The notes under the pieces are model-generated. The model was given only the letters and a program-made list of their open reading frames with translations. It had not been told where the DNA came from and searched no databases. Shown here one piece after another: positions 25,016 to 32,997 of a DNA stretch of 64,000 nt (its first letter is position 1; each line of letters starts with the position of its first letter). Source of the DNA: an uncultured Oscillospiraceae bacterium (lineage in GTDB: Bacteria > Bacillota > Clostridia > Oscillospirales > Oscillospiraceae); assembly GCA_934552825.1 (NCBI GenBank), contig CAKTEQ010000005.1, positions 1 to 64,000 on the forward strand. The letters are read 5' to 3'. A program made the position numbers and the translations under genes.

Positions 25016-25019
25016 AACA

Positions 25020-26414
25020 GTGCTGGAATTTGAAAAGATAAGTGAAAGAACGGCGGAGCTGGCGCGGGAATTCTATTCCCGCTGCAGCTACCGGCTCTGC
25101 GAATACTCTGTCGGGGTAAAGCTCATGTGGCGCGATTATTATCATACCGCTTTCGCCGTGTCCCACGGATGCCTTGTGGTGCGCAACAGAGTGGACGGGC
25201 GATATATTTTCGAGTACCCGGTGCCGGGACCTGAGGGCGATGAGTTGGCTGCGATAGACGAGATCGAGAAGTACTGCCGGGAGCAGGATATCGACGTGGA
25301 GTTCTTCGCCGTCCCGGAGGAGAAGGTTCCCCAGCTGGCAGCCCGCTACCCCAGGGCGGAGCTCACACGGGACAGGCGCTGGCAGGACTATATATACCTT
25401 GTGGAGGAGATATCCCATTTTATCGGGAAGAAATTTTCCGGGCAGCGCAACCATATAAACAAGTTCACAAGGAGTTATCCAGACTACACTTTCCAGCCCA
25501 TAACCAAAGACGATGATCTTGAAGCTTTCTGGCGGGACTTTTCAGCCGGTTTTGGTAAGACTTCATCCATAGCCCGGAGAGAGCTGAAGTATGCCCGGGA
25601 GCTGTTAAGCACCGCCGTTGGCAGCGGCATGTTCTGCAGCGGCAGCATAAAAGCCGGAGGCAGACTTGTGGCTGTGTGTCTGGGAGAGAAGTGCGGCGAT
25701 ACGATGGTCGTGCACATAGAGAAGGCGCTGCAGGAGTATGAAGGAGTGTACCCCACGATGGTCCGGGAATTTGCCCGGTATTACGGCGGCAGAGTGACAT
25801 ATTTCAACAGGGAGGACGACGCCTGCGACAAGGGGCTCAGGACCTCAAAGCTCCAGTATCAGCCGTGGACCATGGGTGAGAAATGCAGAATAAAGACGGG
25901 CACCGAGCTTATCCGGCTGCGGCGTATACCTTCGCTGCAGACGGAGCGGCTGCGTCTCACGCCGCTGCGCCGGGAGGACATCCCGGAATATAACCGACTC
26001 TGCCTGGACGATGAGCGCAACCGATGGTGGGGCTATGACTATAGGGAAAACCTCAGAGGCGAGCTGACGGAGGACTATTTCTTCCGGGGCGCGGCTTTTG
26101 ATTTCCGCAGGCGCAGGGCATTGAATTTCGCGGTGCGTCTGGGGGACCGGTTCATAGGCGAGGCGGTCCTGTGGAATTTTGACAACAAGGGAAGAACTGA
26201 GCTGGGATGCCGGATACTCCCGGAATTTGCCGGGCAGGGCTATGGCAGAGAAGCATTTTCGCGGGCGGCAGACTGGGCGCTGTACGAGCTGGGGGTGAGA
26301 GTCCTGGAGGGCAAGTGCTTCAAGGAGAATTTATCCTCGAAGAAGATGCTCGAAAGCTGCATGAGAAGCGTGGGCGAGGACGATAAATACTTCAGGTTTG
26401 AAAAAATAGTATAA
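25020..26414 (+). CDS. DUF2156 (LPG synthase C-like) and GNAT fusion protein
   Basis: A 464-residue two-domain protein. Residues ~1-290 resemble DUF2156, the acyl-transfer domain found in phosphatidylglycerol lysyltransferases (GKKFSGQRNHINKF, YEGVYPTMVREFARYYGG, NREDDACDKGLRTSKLQY). Residues ~305-464 form a GNAT acetyltransferase (LQTERLRLTPLRREDIPEY, LPEFAGQGYGREAFSRA). There is no membrane domain, so it is probably cytoplasmic and may acylate a small molecule or tRNA-linked substrate. GTG start at 25020, four bases after nrdG. The substrate is unknown. Confidence 0.85.
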   Translation: MLEFEKISERTAELAREFYSRCSYRLCEYSVGVKLMWRDYYHTAFAVSHGCLVVRNRVDGRYIFEYPVPGPEGDELAAIDEIEKYCREQDIDVEFFAVPEEKVPQLAARYPRAELTRDRRWQDYIYLVEEISHFIGKKFSGQRNHINKFTRSYPDYTFQPITKDDDLEAFWRDFSAGFGKTSSIARRELKYARELLSTAVGSGMFCSGSIKAGGRLVAVCLGEKCGDTMVVHIEKALQEYEGVYPTMVREFARYYGGRVTYFNREDDACDKGLRTSKLQYQPWTMGEKCRIKTGTELIRLRRIPSLQTERLRLTPLRREDIPEYNRLCLDDERNRWWGYDYRENLRGELTEDYFFRGAAFDFRRRRALNFAVRLGDRFIGEAVLWNFDNKGRTELGCRILPEFAGQGYGREAFSRAADWALYELGVRVLEGKCFKENLSSKKMLESCMRSVGEDDKYFRFEKIV

Positions 26415-26417
26415 GAT

Positions 26418-26457
26418 AAAAACAGTGCAGCCGGCATCGCCGGCTGCACTGTTTTGT
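26418..26457. terminator. bidirectional terminator
   Basis: Stem aacagtgcagccggc / gccggctgcactgtt with loop atc lies between two convergent genes, with A/T tracts on either side. Confidence 0.92.
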
Positions 26458-27890
26458 TATTCGTTTACGGGAGAGGAGGGTGTACCGTCTGTCTTGGGAC
26501 GGTTCCCCGCTCTGCCTCTGTATTTATTACGGCTGCGGGAGTGGCTGCCGCCGGACTGCTCGCCATTGGATTTTTTCTGCCCGCCGTCCCCCGTGGGCTT
26601 GACCTCCGGGCGCTTCGGCGCGCGGTCCGTCTGCCCGCCCTGGAGCTGCTCGCCAGGCTTGATGTCAGGACGCTGCTCGCCCTGGGGCTTGCCGCCGCGG
26701 CCTCTGCCGCCCCTGCGCCGGCGGCTGCCGCTGCGCTGGGCACTGTCGCCCGGTTTTGCTTCACCCTGATGTTCCTGAGTCGCCTTTGGCGTCTTGGGCT
26801 GCTTAGACTGGGAACGCTGTTCGCCGGGCCTGGCGTCGGGACGTTGGTCGCCCTGAGATTTGCCGCCGCGGCCTCTGCCGCCCCTGTGACGGCGCTTGTG
26901 GTTGGTTCCGCCCTCGGTGCGCTGCTCGTCCTGACGGGGCTTCGCGGTATTCTCCGGGGCGACGTCGCTCACGCTCACGCCAGCACGCTCCATCTGGCTG
27001 AATGCCTCTTCAGCAGTAAAGCCGATGCCGAGAAGGCTCTCGCTGAGATGGAGCTTGGGCTTGCTGGACCCAGGGATGTATTCCTCGCCGGTGCCGTCCA
27101 CAAGTGAGGAATATTTATATGTCTTTTTATCCACCGTGTTCTCGTACTTAACGGTCACTGTCTCCCGCAGGAGGTTTACGTCGCATATTGTGCCCTTGCC
27201 CGCCGGAGTGTCGATGGGAGTGTTTACCCGGGGAAGCTTTTTGGTGGCGTCCTCGTATGCCTCCTGCTCGTACTTAAGGCAGCACATGAGTCTGCCGCAG
27301 GTGCCGGATATTTTGGTGGGGTTAAGGCTCAGGTTCTGCACCTTTGCCATCTTTATGGACACGGGCTGGAAATCCCCGAGGAAGCTTGCGCAGCAGAAGG
27401 GGCGTCCGCAGATGCCCAGCCCGCCCAGGAGCTTTGCCTCGTCTCTCACGCCGATCTGCCGCAGCTCGATGCGGGTGCGGAATACGCCGGCAAGGTCCTT
27501 TACCAGCTCGCGGAAGTCCACACGCCCGTCGCTGGTGAAGAAGAAGAGTATCTTGCTGCCCTCGAAGTTATACTCAACATCCACGAGCTTCATGTCCAGC
27601 CCATGCTGGCGTATTTTCTCTTCGCAGATATCGAAGGCTCGCTTCTCCTTCTTCTTTAGTTCAGCGTGGTTCTTTTCGTCTTCCTCTGTGGCCTTGCGCA
27701 GCACGTTGTGCAGAGGCTGCACAACGGCAGAATCCGGTACTTCGTGGTTGCCCTCGGCGCAGATACCGAACTCTACGCCTCTGGATGTGTCAACAATGAC
27801 GTTTTCGCCCTCCTGAAAGACCATGTCCTGAGGGTCAAAATAATAGATTTTTCCGCCTGGTTTGTAGCGGACGCCGATTACGTTTGTCAA
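26457..27890 (-). CDS. PSP1/RicT-like protein with RG-rich C-terminal tail
   Basis: A 477-residue protein. The PSP1 core (about 1-290) has the cysteines CGRPFCC and CGRLMCC that in RicT (YaaT) help bind [4Fe-4S] clusters in the RicAFT complex for RNA processing and development. The last ~165 residues are low-complexity and basic, with a 24-residue unit (RGGRGRGGK-QG-QRPD-PGEQ) repeated at about 335-358 and 392-415. The start is TTG 27890: it overlaps the holB stop as TTGA and follows gggagg, giving TNVIGVRYKPGGKIYYFDP, the usual N-terminus. The tail is far longer than in Bacillus. Confidence 0.9.
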   Translation of the reverse strand: MTNVIGVRYKPGGKIYYFDPQDMVFQEGENVIVDTSRGVEFGICAEGNHEVPDSAVVQPLHNVLRKATEEDEKNHAELKKKEKRAFDICEEKIRQHGLDMKLVDVEYNFEGSKILFFFTSDGRVDFRELVKDLAGVFRTRIELRQIGVRDEAKLLGGLGICGRPFCCASFLGDFQPVSIKMAKVQNLSLNPTKISGTCGRLMCCLKYEQEAYEDATKKLPRVNTPIDTPAGKGTICDVNLLRETVTVKYENTVDKKTYKYSSLVDGTGEEYIPGSSKPKLHLSESLLGIGFTAEEAFSQMERAGVSVSDVAPENTAKPRQDEQRTEGGTNHKRRHRGGRGRGGKSQGDQRPDARPGEQRSQSKQPKTPKATQEHQGEAKPGDSAQRSGSRRRRGGRGRGGKPQGEQRPDIKPGEQLQGGQTDRAPKRPEVKPTGDGGQKKSNGEQSGGSHSRSRNKYRGRAGNRPKTDGTPSSPVNE

Positions 27891-28693
27891 TTCAGTGCCT
27901 CCCAACAAGCGGCCGCCAGGTAACCCATCAGGTGACCTGAGGCGCAGTTGTTTTTGTTGTATTGTTCGGCGGTCTCGAACACCTTTCCCAGCTGCACGAG
28001 CTGCGCTGCGGTAAGGGGAGAGGACGCCTTGTTTTTTGTATATTTATCACGGAGAGAACGGGCTGTCATGCTGCGGCATTGTCTGAGAAAGCAGGATATC
28101 TCTTCGCGCTTCAGCTTTTCCAGCCCACGGAGAAGCTTTGCGCAGGCAAAGGCGCTCCTCTTCTCAAGAATTGCCATGAGCGCCGCGGCGTTTTCATCGG
28201 TCTCACCGGTGCCGTCCCCGCCCTCCAGGTGGTAGATGACGCAGCGGGAGCGGACCGTGGGCAGCAGGATGCCCGGATTTTCCGCGCAGAGGATGAACAT
28301 TGCGCTTCCCGGCGGCTCCTCGAGAGTCTTGAGAAGAATGTTCTGGTCCTGCACGGTAAGTGTTTCCGCCTCCGGGAAGATGAAGATATGCCGGTTGCCC
28401 TCGTTTGGACGGACATAGGAGCTTGTCCTGATGGATTTGGTCTGGGCTGCGGAGAACGTCACGTTCTCCGGACGAAGTATCTCCACATCCGGATGGATAT
28501 CCTCCATGATCTTGCGGCAGCTCAGGCACGCCATGCAGGGTGCGCCTCCGCCCCTCTCGCACTGTTCGGCGGCGGCGATATATTTCGCGGTCTCAAGCCG
28601 CTGGGCCGCGGTGCCGCCAGATATGACGACCGAGTGCGCCATGCGCCCCGTCTCCAGCGCGGCGGTTATCTCTTTTCTTACGAGAGTGTCCAT
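27887..28693 (-). CDS. holB: DNA polymerase III delta' subunit
   Basis: A 268-residue clamp-loader subunit. It has the DnaX/HolB features: zinc cysteines in CMACLSCRK, FPEAETLTVQDQNILLKTLE and EEPPGSAMFILCAENPG, then LLPTVRSRC. The open frame runs far upstream, but ATG 28693 with ggggg before it gives the normal length. It overlaps the PSP1 gene by 4 bases; the holB-PSP1 pair is common in Firmicutes. tmk, often upstream, is absent. Confidence 0.92.
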   Translation of the reverse strand: MDTLVRKEITAALETGRMAHSVVISGGTAAQRLETAKYIAAAEQCERGGGAPCMACLSCRKIMEDIHPDVEILRPENVTFSAAQTKSIRTSSYVRPNEGNRHIFIFPEAETLTVQDQNILLKTLEEPPGSAMFILCAENPGILLPTVRSRCVIYHLEGGDGTGETDENAAALMAILEKRSAFACAKLLRGLEKLKREEISCFLRQCRSMTARSLRDKYTKNKASSPLTAAQLVQLGKVFETAEQYNKNNCASGHLMGYLAAACWEALN

Positions 28694-28777
28694 ATTTCCC
28701 CCAGTGTACATAACTATACACATTAAGTATACCACAACTTTTTTATCTTGCAAACAATAATACGCCGGCGAGGCGTA

Positions 28778-28806
28778 TAGACAGGGGGCATAAACTCTGC
28801 TATAAT
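28778..28806 (+). promoter_or_regulatory. promoter of the arsC-like gene
   Basis: TAGACA (28778-28783), 17 bases, consensus TATAAT (28801-28806), 23 bases before the ATG. Confidence 0.65.
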
Positions 28807-28828
28807 CAGAAAATCGGAGGGTATAACC

Positions 28829-29170
28829 ATGAACATACAGATTTTCGGCAAGAATAAATGCTTCGATACGAAGAAGGCGGAGCGGTGGTTCAAGGAACGG
28901 CGGATAAAATTCCAGAAGATAGATATCCTGCGATACGGCATGAGCCCTGGTGAATATAAAAGCGTGAAGAATGCCGTGGGCGGTATGGACAAGCTCCTGG
29001 ATAAGGACAGCCGGTGGTATGAAGAACTGCATATACCTTATCTCGCCTACGAGGCGGACGTGGAGGATAAGCTCATGGAATATCCGGAGCTTTTCAAAAC
29101 ACCGATAGTGCGCAACGGGAAGCAGGCGACGGTGGGCTATTGCCCGGAAGTTTGGGAAAAATGGGAGTGA
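28829..29170 (+). CDS. ArsC/Spx-family thioredoxin-fold protein
   Basis: A 113-residue protein starting MNIQIFGKNKCFDTKKAERW, with one cysteine at the position of the ArsC/Spx active site and the family pattern FKTPIVRNGKQATVGY near the C-terminus. It lacks the second cysteine of a C-x2-C motif. Members include arsenate reductase-like and glutathione-linked reductases; without arsenic genes nearby the substrate is open. cggaggg precedes the ATG; the next gene starts 4 bases after the stop. Confidence 0.85.
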   Translation: MNIQIFGKNKCFDTKKAERWFKERRIKFQKIDILRYGMSPGEYKSVKNAVGGMDKLLDKDSRWYEELHIPYLAYEADVEDKLMEYPELFKTPIVRNGKQATVGYCPEVWEKWE

Positions 29171-29174
29171 TATT

Positions 29175-29387
29175 ATGGAACAGAAGAAGATCGACAGAAT
29201 AAACGAACTGGCAAAGAAGGCTAAGACGGAGGAACTGACTGCCGAGGAGCTCGCGGAGCGGGACGCTCTGCGCAAGGAGTATATCGACGAGTGGAAAACC
29301 AATCTCACAGCCCAGCTTGACAATACATACATCATCGAACCGGACGGCGTGAAACACAAACTCGGCAAGAAAAACGATGCAAATTGA
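29175..29387 (+). CDS. DUF896 (UPF0291/YnzC-like) protein
   Basis: A 70-residue basic protein with the helical-hairpin core KIDRINELAKKAKTEELTAE, then LTAEELAERDALRKEYIDEW, the hallmark of DUF896. Bacillus YnzC is a small SOS-region protein of unknown function. It forms a tight two-gene unit with the ArsC-like gene. Ends in a lysine-rich tail. Confidence 0.9.
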   Translation: MEQKKIDRINELAKKAKTEELTAEELAERDALRKEYIDEWKTNLTAQLDNTYIIEPDGVKHKLGKKNDAN

Positions 29388-29448
29388 CAACAGCGGGGCG
29401 TGAGTTGCCCGCTGCTATGTGTGAAATTGACAAAATGTACTTACACCG

Positions 29449-29477
29449 TTGACAACTGAGCACATAGGGGGTATAAT
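29449..29477 (+). promoter_or_regulatory. consensus sigma-A promoter of the metNIQ leader
   Basis: TTGACA (29449-29454), exactly 17 bases, TATAAT (29472-29477): a perfect match to consensus at both hexamers, so constitutive initiation is expected and control must come later. Confidence 0.9.
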
Positions 29478-29510
29478 CCAGTCAAATCTTGAGGAAAGGA
29501 GAACGGCATA

Positions 29511-29621
29511 ATGTTCAAGGGCACAGCTATGGTGGATATGATGATGTGCATGAGCATGATGATGTGCGGCATGCGTACTTTTGCTGCAAAGAATATATGC
29601 CCGTCTCTCATATCCGACTGA
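29511..29621 (+). CDS. methionine-rich leader peptide of metNIQ
   Basis: A 36-codon ORF with an excellent ribosome site (aggaaaggag ahead of ATG) just after a consensus promoter. Codons 7-21 read MVDMMMCMSMMMCGM: eight of codons 10-21 are ATG. It stops at 29619, 17 bases before a strong intrinsic terminator, and metN begins 112 bases after the stop. This is the layout of amino-acid attenuation leaders such as trpL or hisL, here with the amino acid that the downstream transporter imports. I saw no SAM riboswitch or T-box in the region. A metal-binding peptide is the alternative reading. Confidence 0.7.
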   Translation: MFKGTAMVDMMMCMSMMMCGMRTFAAKNICPSLISD

Positions 29622-29638
29622 TTTTTGGAGTAGATTTC

Positions 29639-29677
29639 AAAGCCGGAAAGCGAGCGAGCTTTCCGGCTTTTGTTTTT
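29639..29677 (+). terminator. attenuator-type terminator before metN
   Basis: A 13-bp perfect stem aaagccggaaagc / gctttccggcttt with loop gagcga is followed by tgttttt. It sits between the Met-rich leader ORF and metN, so most transcripts should end here unless the hairpin is prevented. The clearest alternative pairing I see is weak (tttttgg at 29622-29628 with ccggaaa at 29643-29649). Confidence 0.9.
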
Positions 29678-29733
29678 GCAAAGCCCAAAGCCTGCGGCTG
29701 TGCCGCGAATGATTTTGAAAGGGAGATTTTTTA

Positions 29734-30729
29734 ATGATAGAAATTAAAAATCTGGAAAAAGTCTTTGGCGAGGGCGAGGGGCAGATAGTCGCCCTGCGGG
29801 ATATAAACCTCACTATTGAAGACGGCGAGATATTCGGAATTATCGGCCTGTCCGGGGCGGGCAAAAGCACGCTGGTGCGGTGCATAAACCTGCTGGAGCG
29901 ACCCACCGCCGGCGATGTGGTCATTGATGGACGCAGCCTGATGGGGATGAGCACGAAGGAACTGCTGGAGATGCGCCGGAGCATCGGCATGATATTCCAG
30001 GGGTTTAACCTCCTGGCCCAGCGCAGCGTGATAAAAAACGTCTGTTATCCCATGGAGATAGCGGGTGTGGACAAGAAGCAGGCGCGCAAGAGAGCCCAGG
30101 AGCTTCTCGAGATCGTCGGCCTGGGGGACAGAGGTGAGGCGTATCCCTCCCAGCTCTCCGGCGGTCAAAAGCAACGCGTGGCTATCGCGAGAGCGCTGGC
30201 GATGAACCCCAAATACATCCTCTGCGATGAGGCGACAAGCGCCCTTGACCCCACAACGACCCAGTCGATATTGAACCTGCTCAAGGACATAAACCGGACC
30301 ATGGGCGTCACCATCGTGGTGATAACCCACGAGATGAAGGTCATCGACCAGATATGCGACAGAGTCGCTGTTATCGATCACAGCCAGATAGCAGAGATAG
30401 GCAAGGTGAGCGAGGTGTTCGCGAACCCGAAGAGTGCCATAGCCCGGGAGCTTATACTCCCCGGTGCTCATAAGACAGAGAGCATCGGCAGCACGGGCAA
30501 GCTCATACGCATCGTGTTTGACGGGGAGGCTTCAAACAAGCCCATAATCTCCAATATCGTCATGGAGTGCCAAGTGCCCGTGAATATAATGTTCGCTGAT
30601 ACCCGGGACATTGAGGGCGTGGCATACGGGCACATGCTGATCCAGCTTCCCGAGGACGAGATACAGTCCGCCAGGGTGCTGAATTGGCTCCAGGCAAATA
30701 AGATAACATTCAGCGAGGAGGTGCAGTAA
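29734..30729 (+). CDS. metN: methionine ABC transporter ATP-binding protein
   Basis: A 331-residue ATPase with Walker A GLSGAGKST near residue 38, LSGGQKQRVAIARAL near 140, Walker B YILCDEAT and a C-terminal NIL regulatory domain (about 250-331) that binds methionine and inhibits import in characterised MetN proteins. It is first in metN-metI-metQ, after a leader with Met-rich ORF and terminator. gggag precedes the ATG. Confidence 0.96.
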   Translation: MIEIKNLEKVFGEGEGQIVALRDINLTIEDGEIFGIIGLSGAGKSTLVRCINLLERPTAGDVVIDGRSLMGMSTKELLEMRRSIGMIFQGFNLLAQRSVIKNVCYPMEIAGVDKKQARKRAQELLEIVGLGDRGEAYPSQLSGGQKQRVAIARALAMNPKYILCDEATSALDPTTTQSILNLLKDINRTMGVTIVVITHEMKVIDQICDRVAVIDHSQIAEIGKVSEVFANPKSAIARELILPGAHKTESIGSTGKLIRIVFDGEASNKPIISNIVMECQVPVNIMFADTRDIEGVAYGHMLIQLPEDEIQSARVLNWLQANKITFSEEVQ

Positions 30730-30730
30730 G

Positions 30731-31405
30731 GTGTCGGATATGCTCGTTCAGCTCTGGGATTCCGGGATGATACAGCTCGGCGTCTGGCAGACAGTCTATA
30801 TGACTGTTATCTCCACCGCCGTTGCATATATCATCGGACTGCCCCTTGGAATAATCCTCAACGTGACCAGCAAGGAGGGCATCCACCCCATAGGCTGGCT
30901 CAACCGTGTGCTGGGCGTAATAGTAAACGCCCTGCGGTCTATTCCCTTCATTATATTGATGATAGCGATGCTCCCCGTCGCGAAAATAATCGTGGGAACA
31001 GGTCTGGGAAACAAAGCCGTTATAGTGACACTGGTCATCGCCGCTGCGCCCTATGTGGCACGAATGGTGGAGAGCTCACTCAAGGAGGTGGACGCCGGCG
31101 TCATCGAGGCGGCGCAGGCGATGGGCACATCCTCATGGCAGATAGTCTGGAAGGTGTTGGTCCCGGAAGCAAAGCCCGCGCTTATCACAGGCGCGGTCAT
31201 CTCGATGGTCACTATCCTGGGCTACTCCGCGATGGCAGGCACCATCGGCGGCACAGGCCTGGGCCAGGTGGCAATAACCTACGGCTATCAGAGATATAAG
31301 ACGGACGTCATCTGGGTCTGTGTGATCCTCACAATCATTGTTGTTCAGATAATTCAGGAAGTGGGCACTCGCATAGCCCATAAGACAGATAAGAGAATTA
31401 AGTGA
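30731..31405 (+). CDS. metI: methionine ABC transporter permease
   Basis: A 224-residue permease with five or six membrane helices and the MetI coupling motif EAAQAMGTSSWQIVWKVLVPEA. The GTG at 30731 starts one base after the metN stop, with gaggagg spaced eight bases away; an ATG three codons later is an alternative. It moves methionine inward with MetN and MetQ. Confidence 0.95.
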   Translation: MSDMLVQLWDSGMIQLGVWQTVYMTVISTAVAYIIGLPLGIILNVTSKEGIHPIGWLNRVLGVIVNALRSIPFIILMIAMLPVAKIIVGTGLGNKAVIVTLVIAAAPYVARMVESSLKEVDAGVIEAAQAMGTSSWQIVWKVLVPEAKPALITGAVISMVTILGYSAMAGTIGGTGLGQVAITYGYQRYKTDVIWVCVILTIIVVQIIQEVGTRIAHKTDKRIK

Positions 31406-31414
31406 GGCGGCGCC

Positions 31415-31510
31415 ATGATATTCATTTTTGAGCAGCTTCTGCGGCAGAATTTCCGCTACGGGCGAATGCCGTGGCAGAGTGAAAATCAAAAACAAAAATA
31501 CTACAAATAA
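31415..31510 (+). CDS. possible 31-residue ORF between metI and metQ
   Basis: ATG at 31415 follows gaggcggcg and reads MIFIFEQLLRQNFRYGRMPW then a Lys/Gln-rich end. It has no recognised relatives. It fills most of the 137-base metI-metQ gap. It may be a real small peptide, a translational coupler or chance. Confidence 0.3.
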   Translation: MIFIFEQLLRQNFRYGRMPWQSENQKQKYYK

Positions 31511-31542
31511 TAAAAATTGAACTATAAAAGGAGATAATGATC

Positions 31543-32367
31543 ATGAAAAAGGTAATTTCAATCGTTTTGGCACTGGCACTGGTCCTGTCCCTGGGCGCAC
31601 TTGCAGCCTGCGGCAGCAAGAAGGAAGACAAGGTCATCACAGTCGGCGCAAGCTCCACTCCCCATGCTGAGATTCTGGAGCAGGTCAAGAAGACACTGGC
31701 GGACGAAGGTTACGAGCTGAAGATCGTTGTTTATGATGACTACGTTCTGCCCAACACCGCTCTGGCTGACGGTGAGATCGACGCTAACTACTTCCAGCAC
31801 ACACCTTATCTGAACAACTTCAACGCAGAGAACGGCACAGACCTGGTCTCTGTGGCAAGCATCCACTATGAGCCCTTTGGTCTCTACGGCAACGGTGTTG
31901 ACTCCGTGGCAGACATCCCCGAGGGTGCAACGATCATTGTTCCCGCTGACGGGTCCAATGAGACAAGAGCTCTGCTGCTTCTCCAGCAGGAAGGTATCAT
32001 CACTCTGGCTGACGGCGCAAACGCAACAGACGGCGTAACAGCCCTGGACATCGTCGATGCTAAGGGCTACAATGTTGTTCCTGTACAGGCTGACACGATC
32101 CCCGCACAGCTGGCAAACTCTGACAAGGGCACACTGGCTGTCATCAACGGCAACTACGCTCTGCAGGCAGGCCTTAACATTGCTGACGCTCTGGCAACAG
32201 AGGACGCTTCTGGCGATGCGGCGCAGACATACGCCAACATCATCGCGGTCAAGAAGGGCAACGAGAACAGCGACAAGATCAAGGCTCTCGTGGCAGCTCT
32301 GGAGACAGATGCAGTTAAGGATTACATCGCCAACACATACAACGGCGCTGTTGTCGCTATCTTCTGA
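31543..32367 (+). CDS. metQ: methionine-binding lipoprotein
   Basis: A 274-residue NlpA-family binding protein. The signal peptide ends in lipobox LAAC, so it is lipid-anchored outside the membrane. The ligand-site motifs DDYVLPNTALADGEIDANYF, QHTPYL and VPADGSNETRALLLLQ are typical of MetQ. ATG 31543 follows aaaggag; the upstream ATG at 31537 lies closer to the ribosome site. It completes the transporter with metN and metI. Confidence 0.95.
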   Translation: MKKVISIVLALALVLSLGALAACGSKKEDKVITVGASSTPHAEILEQVKKTLADEGYELKIVVYDDYVLPNTALADGEIDANYFQHTPYLNNFNAENGTDLVSVASIHYEPFGLYGNGVDSVADIPEGATIIVPADGSNETRALLLLQQEGIITLADGANATDGVTALDIVDAKGYNVVPVQADTIPAQLANSDKGTLAVINGNYALQAGLNIADALATEDASGDAAQTYANIIAVKKGNENSDKIKALVAALETDAVKDYIANTYNGAVVAIF

Positions 32368-32388
32368 GATCAGCAATTATAAATTATA

Positions 32389-32428
32389 AAAAAGCTCCTC
32401 CGTGTCTAAAATGCGGAGGAGCTTTTTC
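32389..32428 (+). terminator. metNIQ operon terminator
   Basis: Stem aaaaagctcctccg / cggaggagcttttt with an 11-nt loop follows metQ. Confidence 0.92.
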
Positions 32429-32487
32429 ATTGTCCGGTTATATGTACACCACTCGGCGTATTATGGAGAAGTAAGGAGGCGAACAGC

Positions 32488-32943
32488 TTGAAAAAGAAGA
32501 GTATTGCGATTACCACGGTCTTCATTATTGCGGCGGCAGCACTGTGCGCGATGTGCGTTTTATCACCCACCGGGAATGAAGAGAAAGAGGAGCGGGCGGC
32601 AAGTCAGGCAGATATCACCTGTGCGCATGAGGATAAGGACATTGCTTTGGAGAAGTCCAATGAGCCGGAGCCGGAGAAGGATTCGAAATCGGAACAGGAA
32701 GAAGCAGAGCCGGAACAAAAGGCAGAAGAACCGGCGAAATCCGAACCGAAGGCGCCCGGGGTAAGCCCGGCACCTGCCGTGAAGCCCAAGCCGGACGAAC
32801 CGGCAAAACCTGCGGCGAGTAAGCCCTCTGGCGGCGGCAAAAGCGACTATGAGGACTTTGAGGATTTCTACGAGGATTACCGGGACGACTATGAAGATGA
32901 GGATGAAGCCTGGGATGACTATGAGGAGTTCTATGGCGATTAA
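32488..32943 (+). CDS. secreted low-complexity acidic protein of unknown function
   Basis: A 151-residue protein with a TTG start after aaggagg, an N-terminal hydrophobic signal/anchor (about 5-27), a Glu/Pro/Lys-rich middle and a C-terminal tail of about 33 residues rich in Asp, Glu, Tyr and Phe (YEDFEDFYEDYRDDYEDEDE). The hydrophobic segment ends CAMCVLSP without a clean lipobox. No family is recognised. The tail resembles acidic cation-binding or surface-interaction tails; that is inference from composition only. Confidence 0.7.
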   Translation: MKKKSIAITTVFIIAAAALCAMCVLSPTGNEEKEERAASQADITCAHEDKDIALEKSNEPEPEKDSKSEQEEAEPEQKAEEPAKSEPKAPGVSPAPAVKPKPDEPAKPAASKPSGGGKSDYEDFEDFYEDYRDDYEDEDEAWDDYEEFYGD

Positions 32944-32980
32944 AAAACAGCGCCCCGGGAAAGTCTATCCGGGGCGCTGT
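32943..32980 (-). terminator. terminator of the MATE gene
   Basis: Stem cagcgccccgg / ccggggcgctg with loop gaaagtctat; the minus strand has a tttttt tail. Its central 26 bases are almost repeated at 34537-34562. Confidence 0.88.
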
Positions 32981-32997
32981 GCGCCTGTTTATTCGGT

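Noticed and set aside
28694..29368. N-terminal extension of holB in the open frame
   Set aside because: It would overlap the ArsC-like and DUF896 genes on the other strand; ATG 28693 with ggggg gives the normal protein.
29390..29733. SAM riboswitch or methionine T-box ahead of metN
   Set aside because: I searched by eye for the SAM-I core and for the T-box sequence with specifier loop and found neither; the space is taken up by the Met-rich ORF and terminator.
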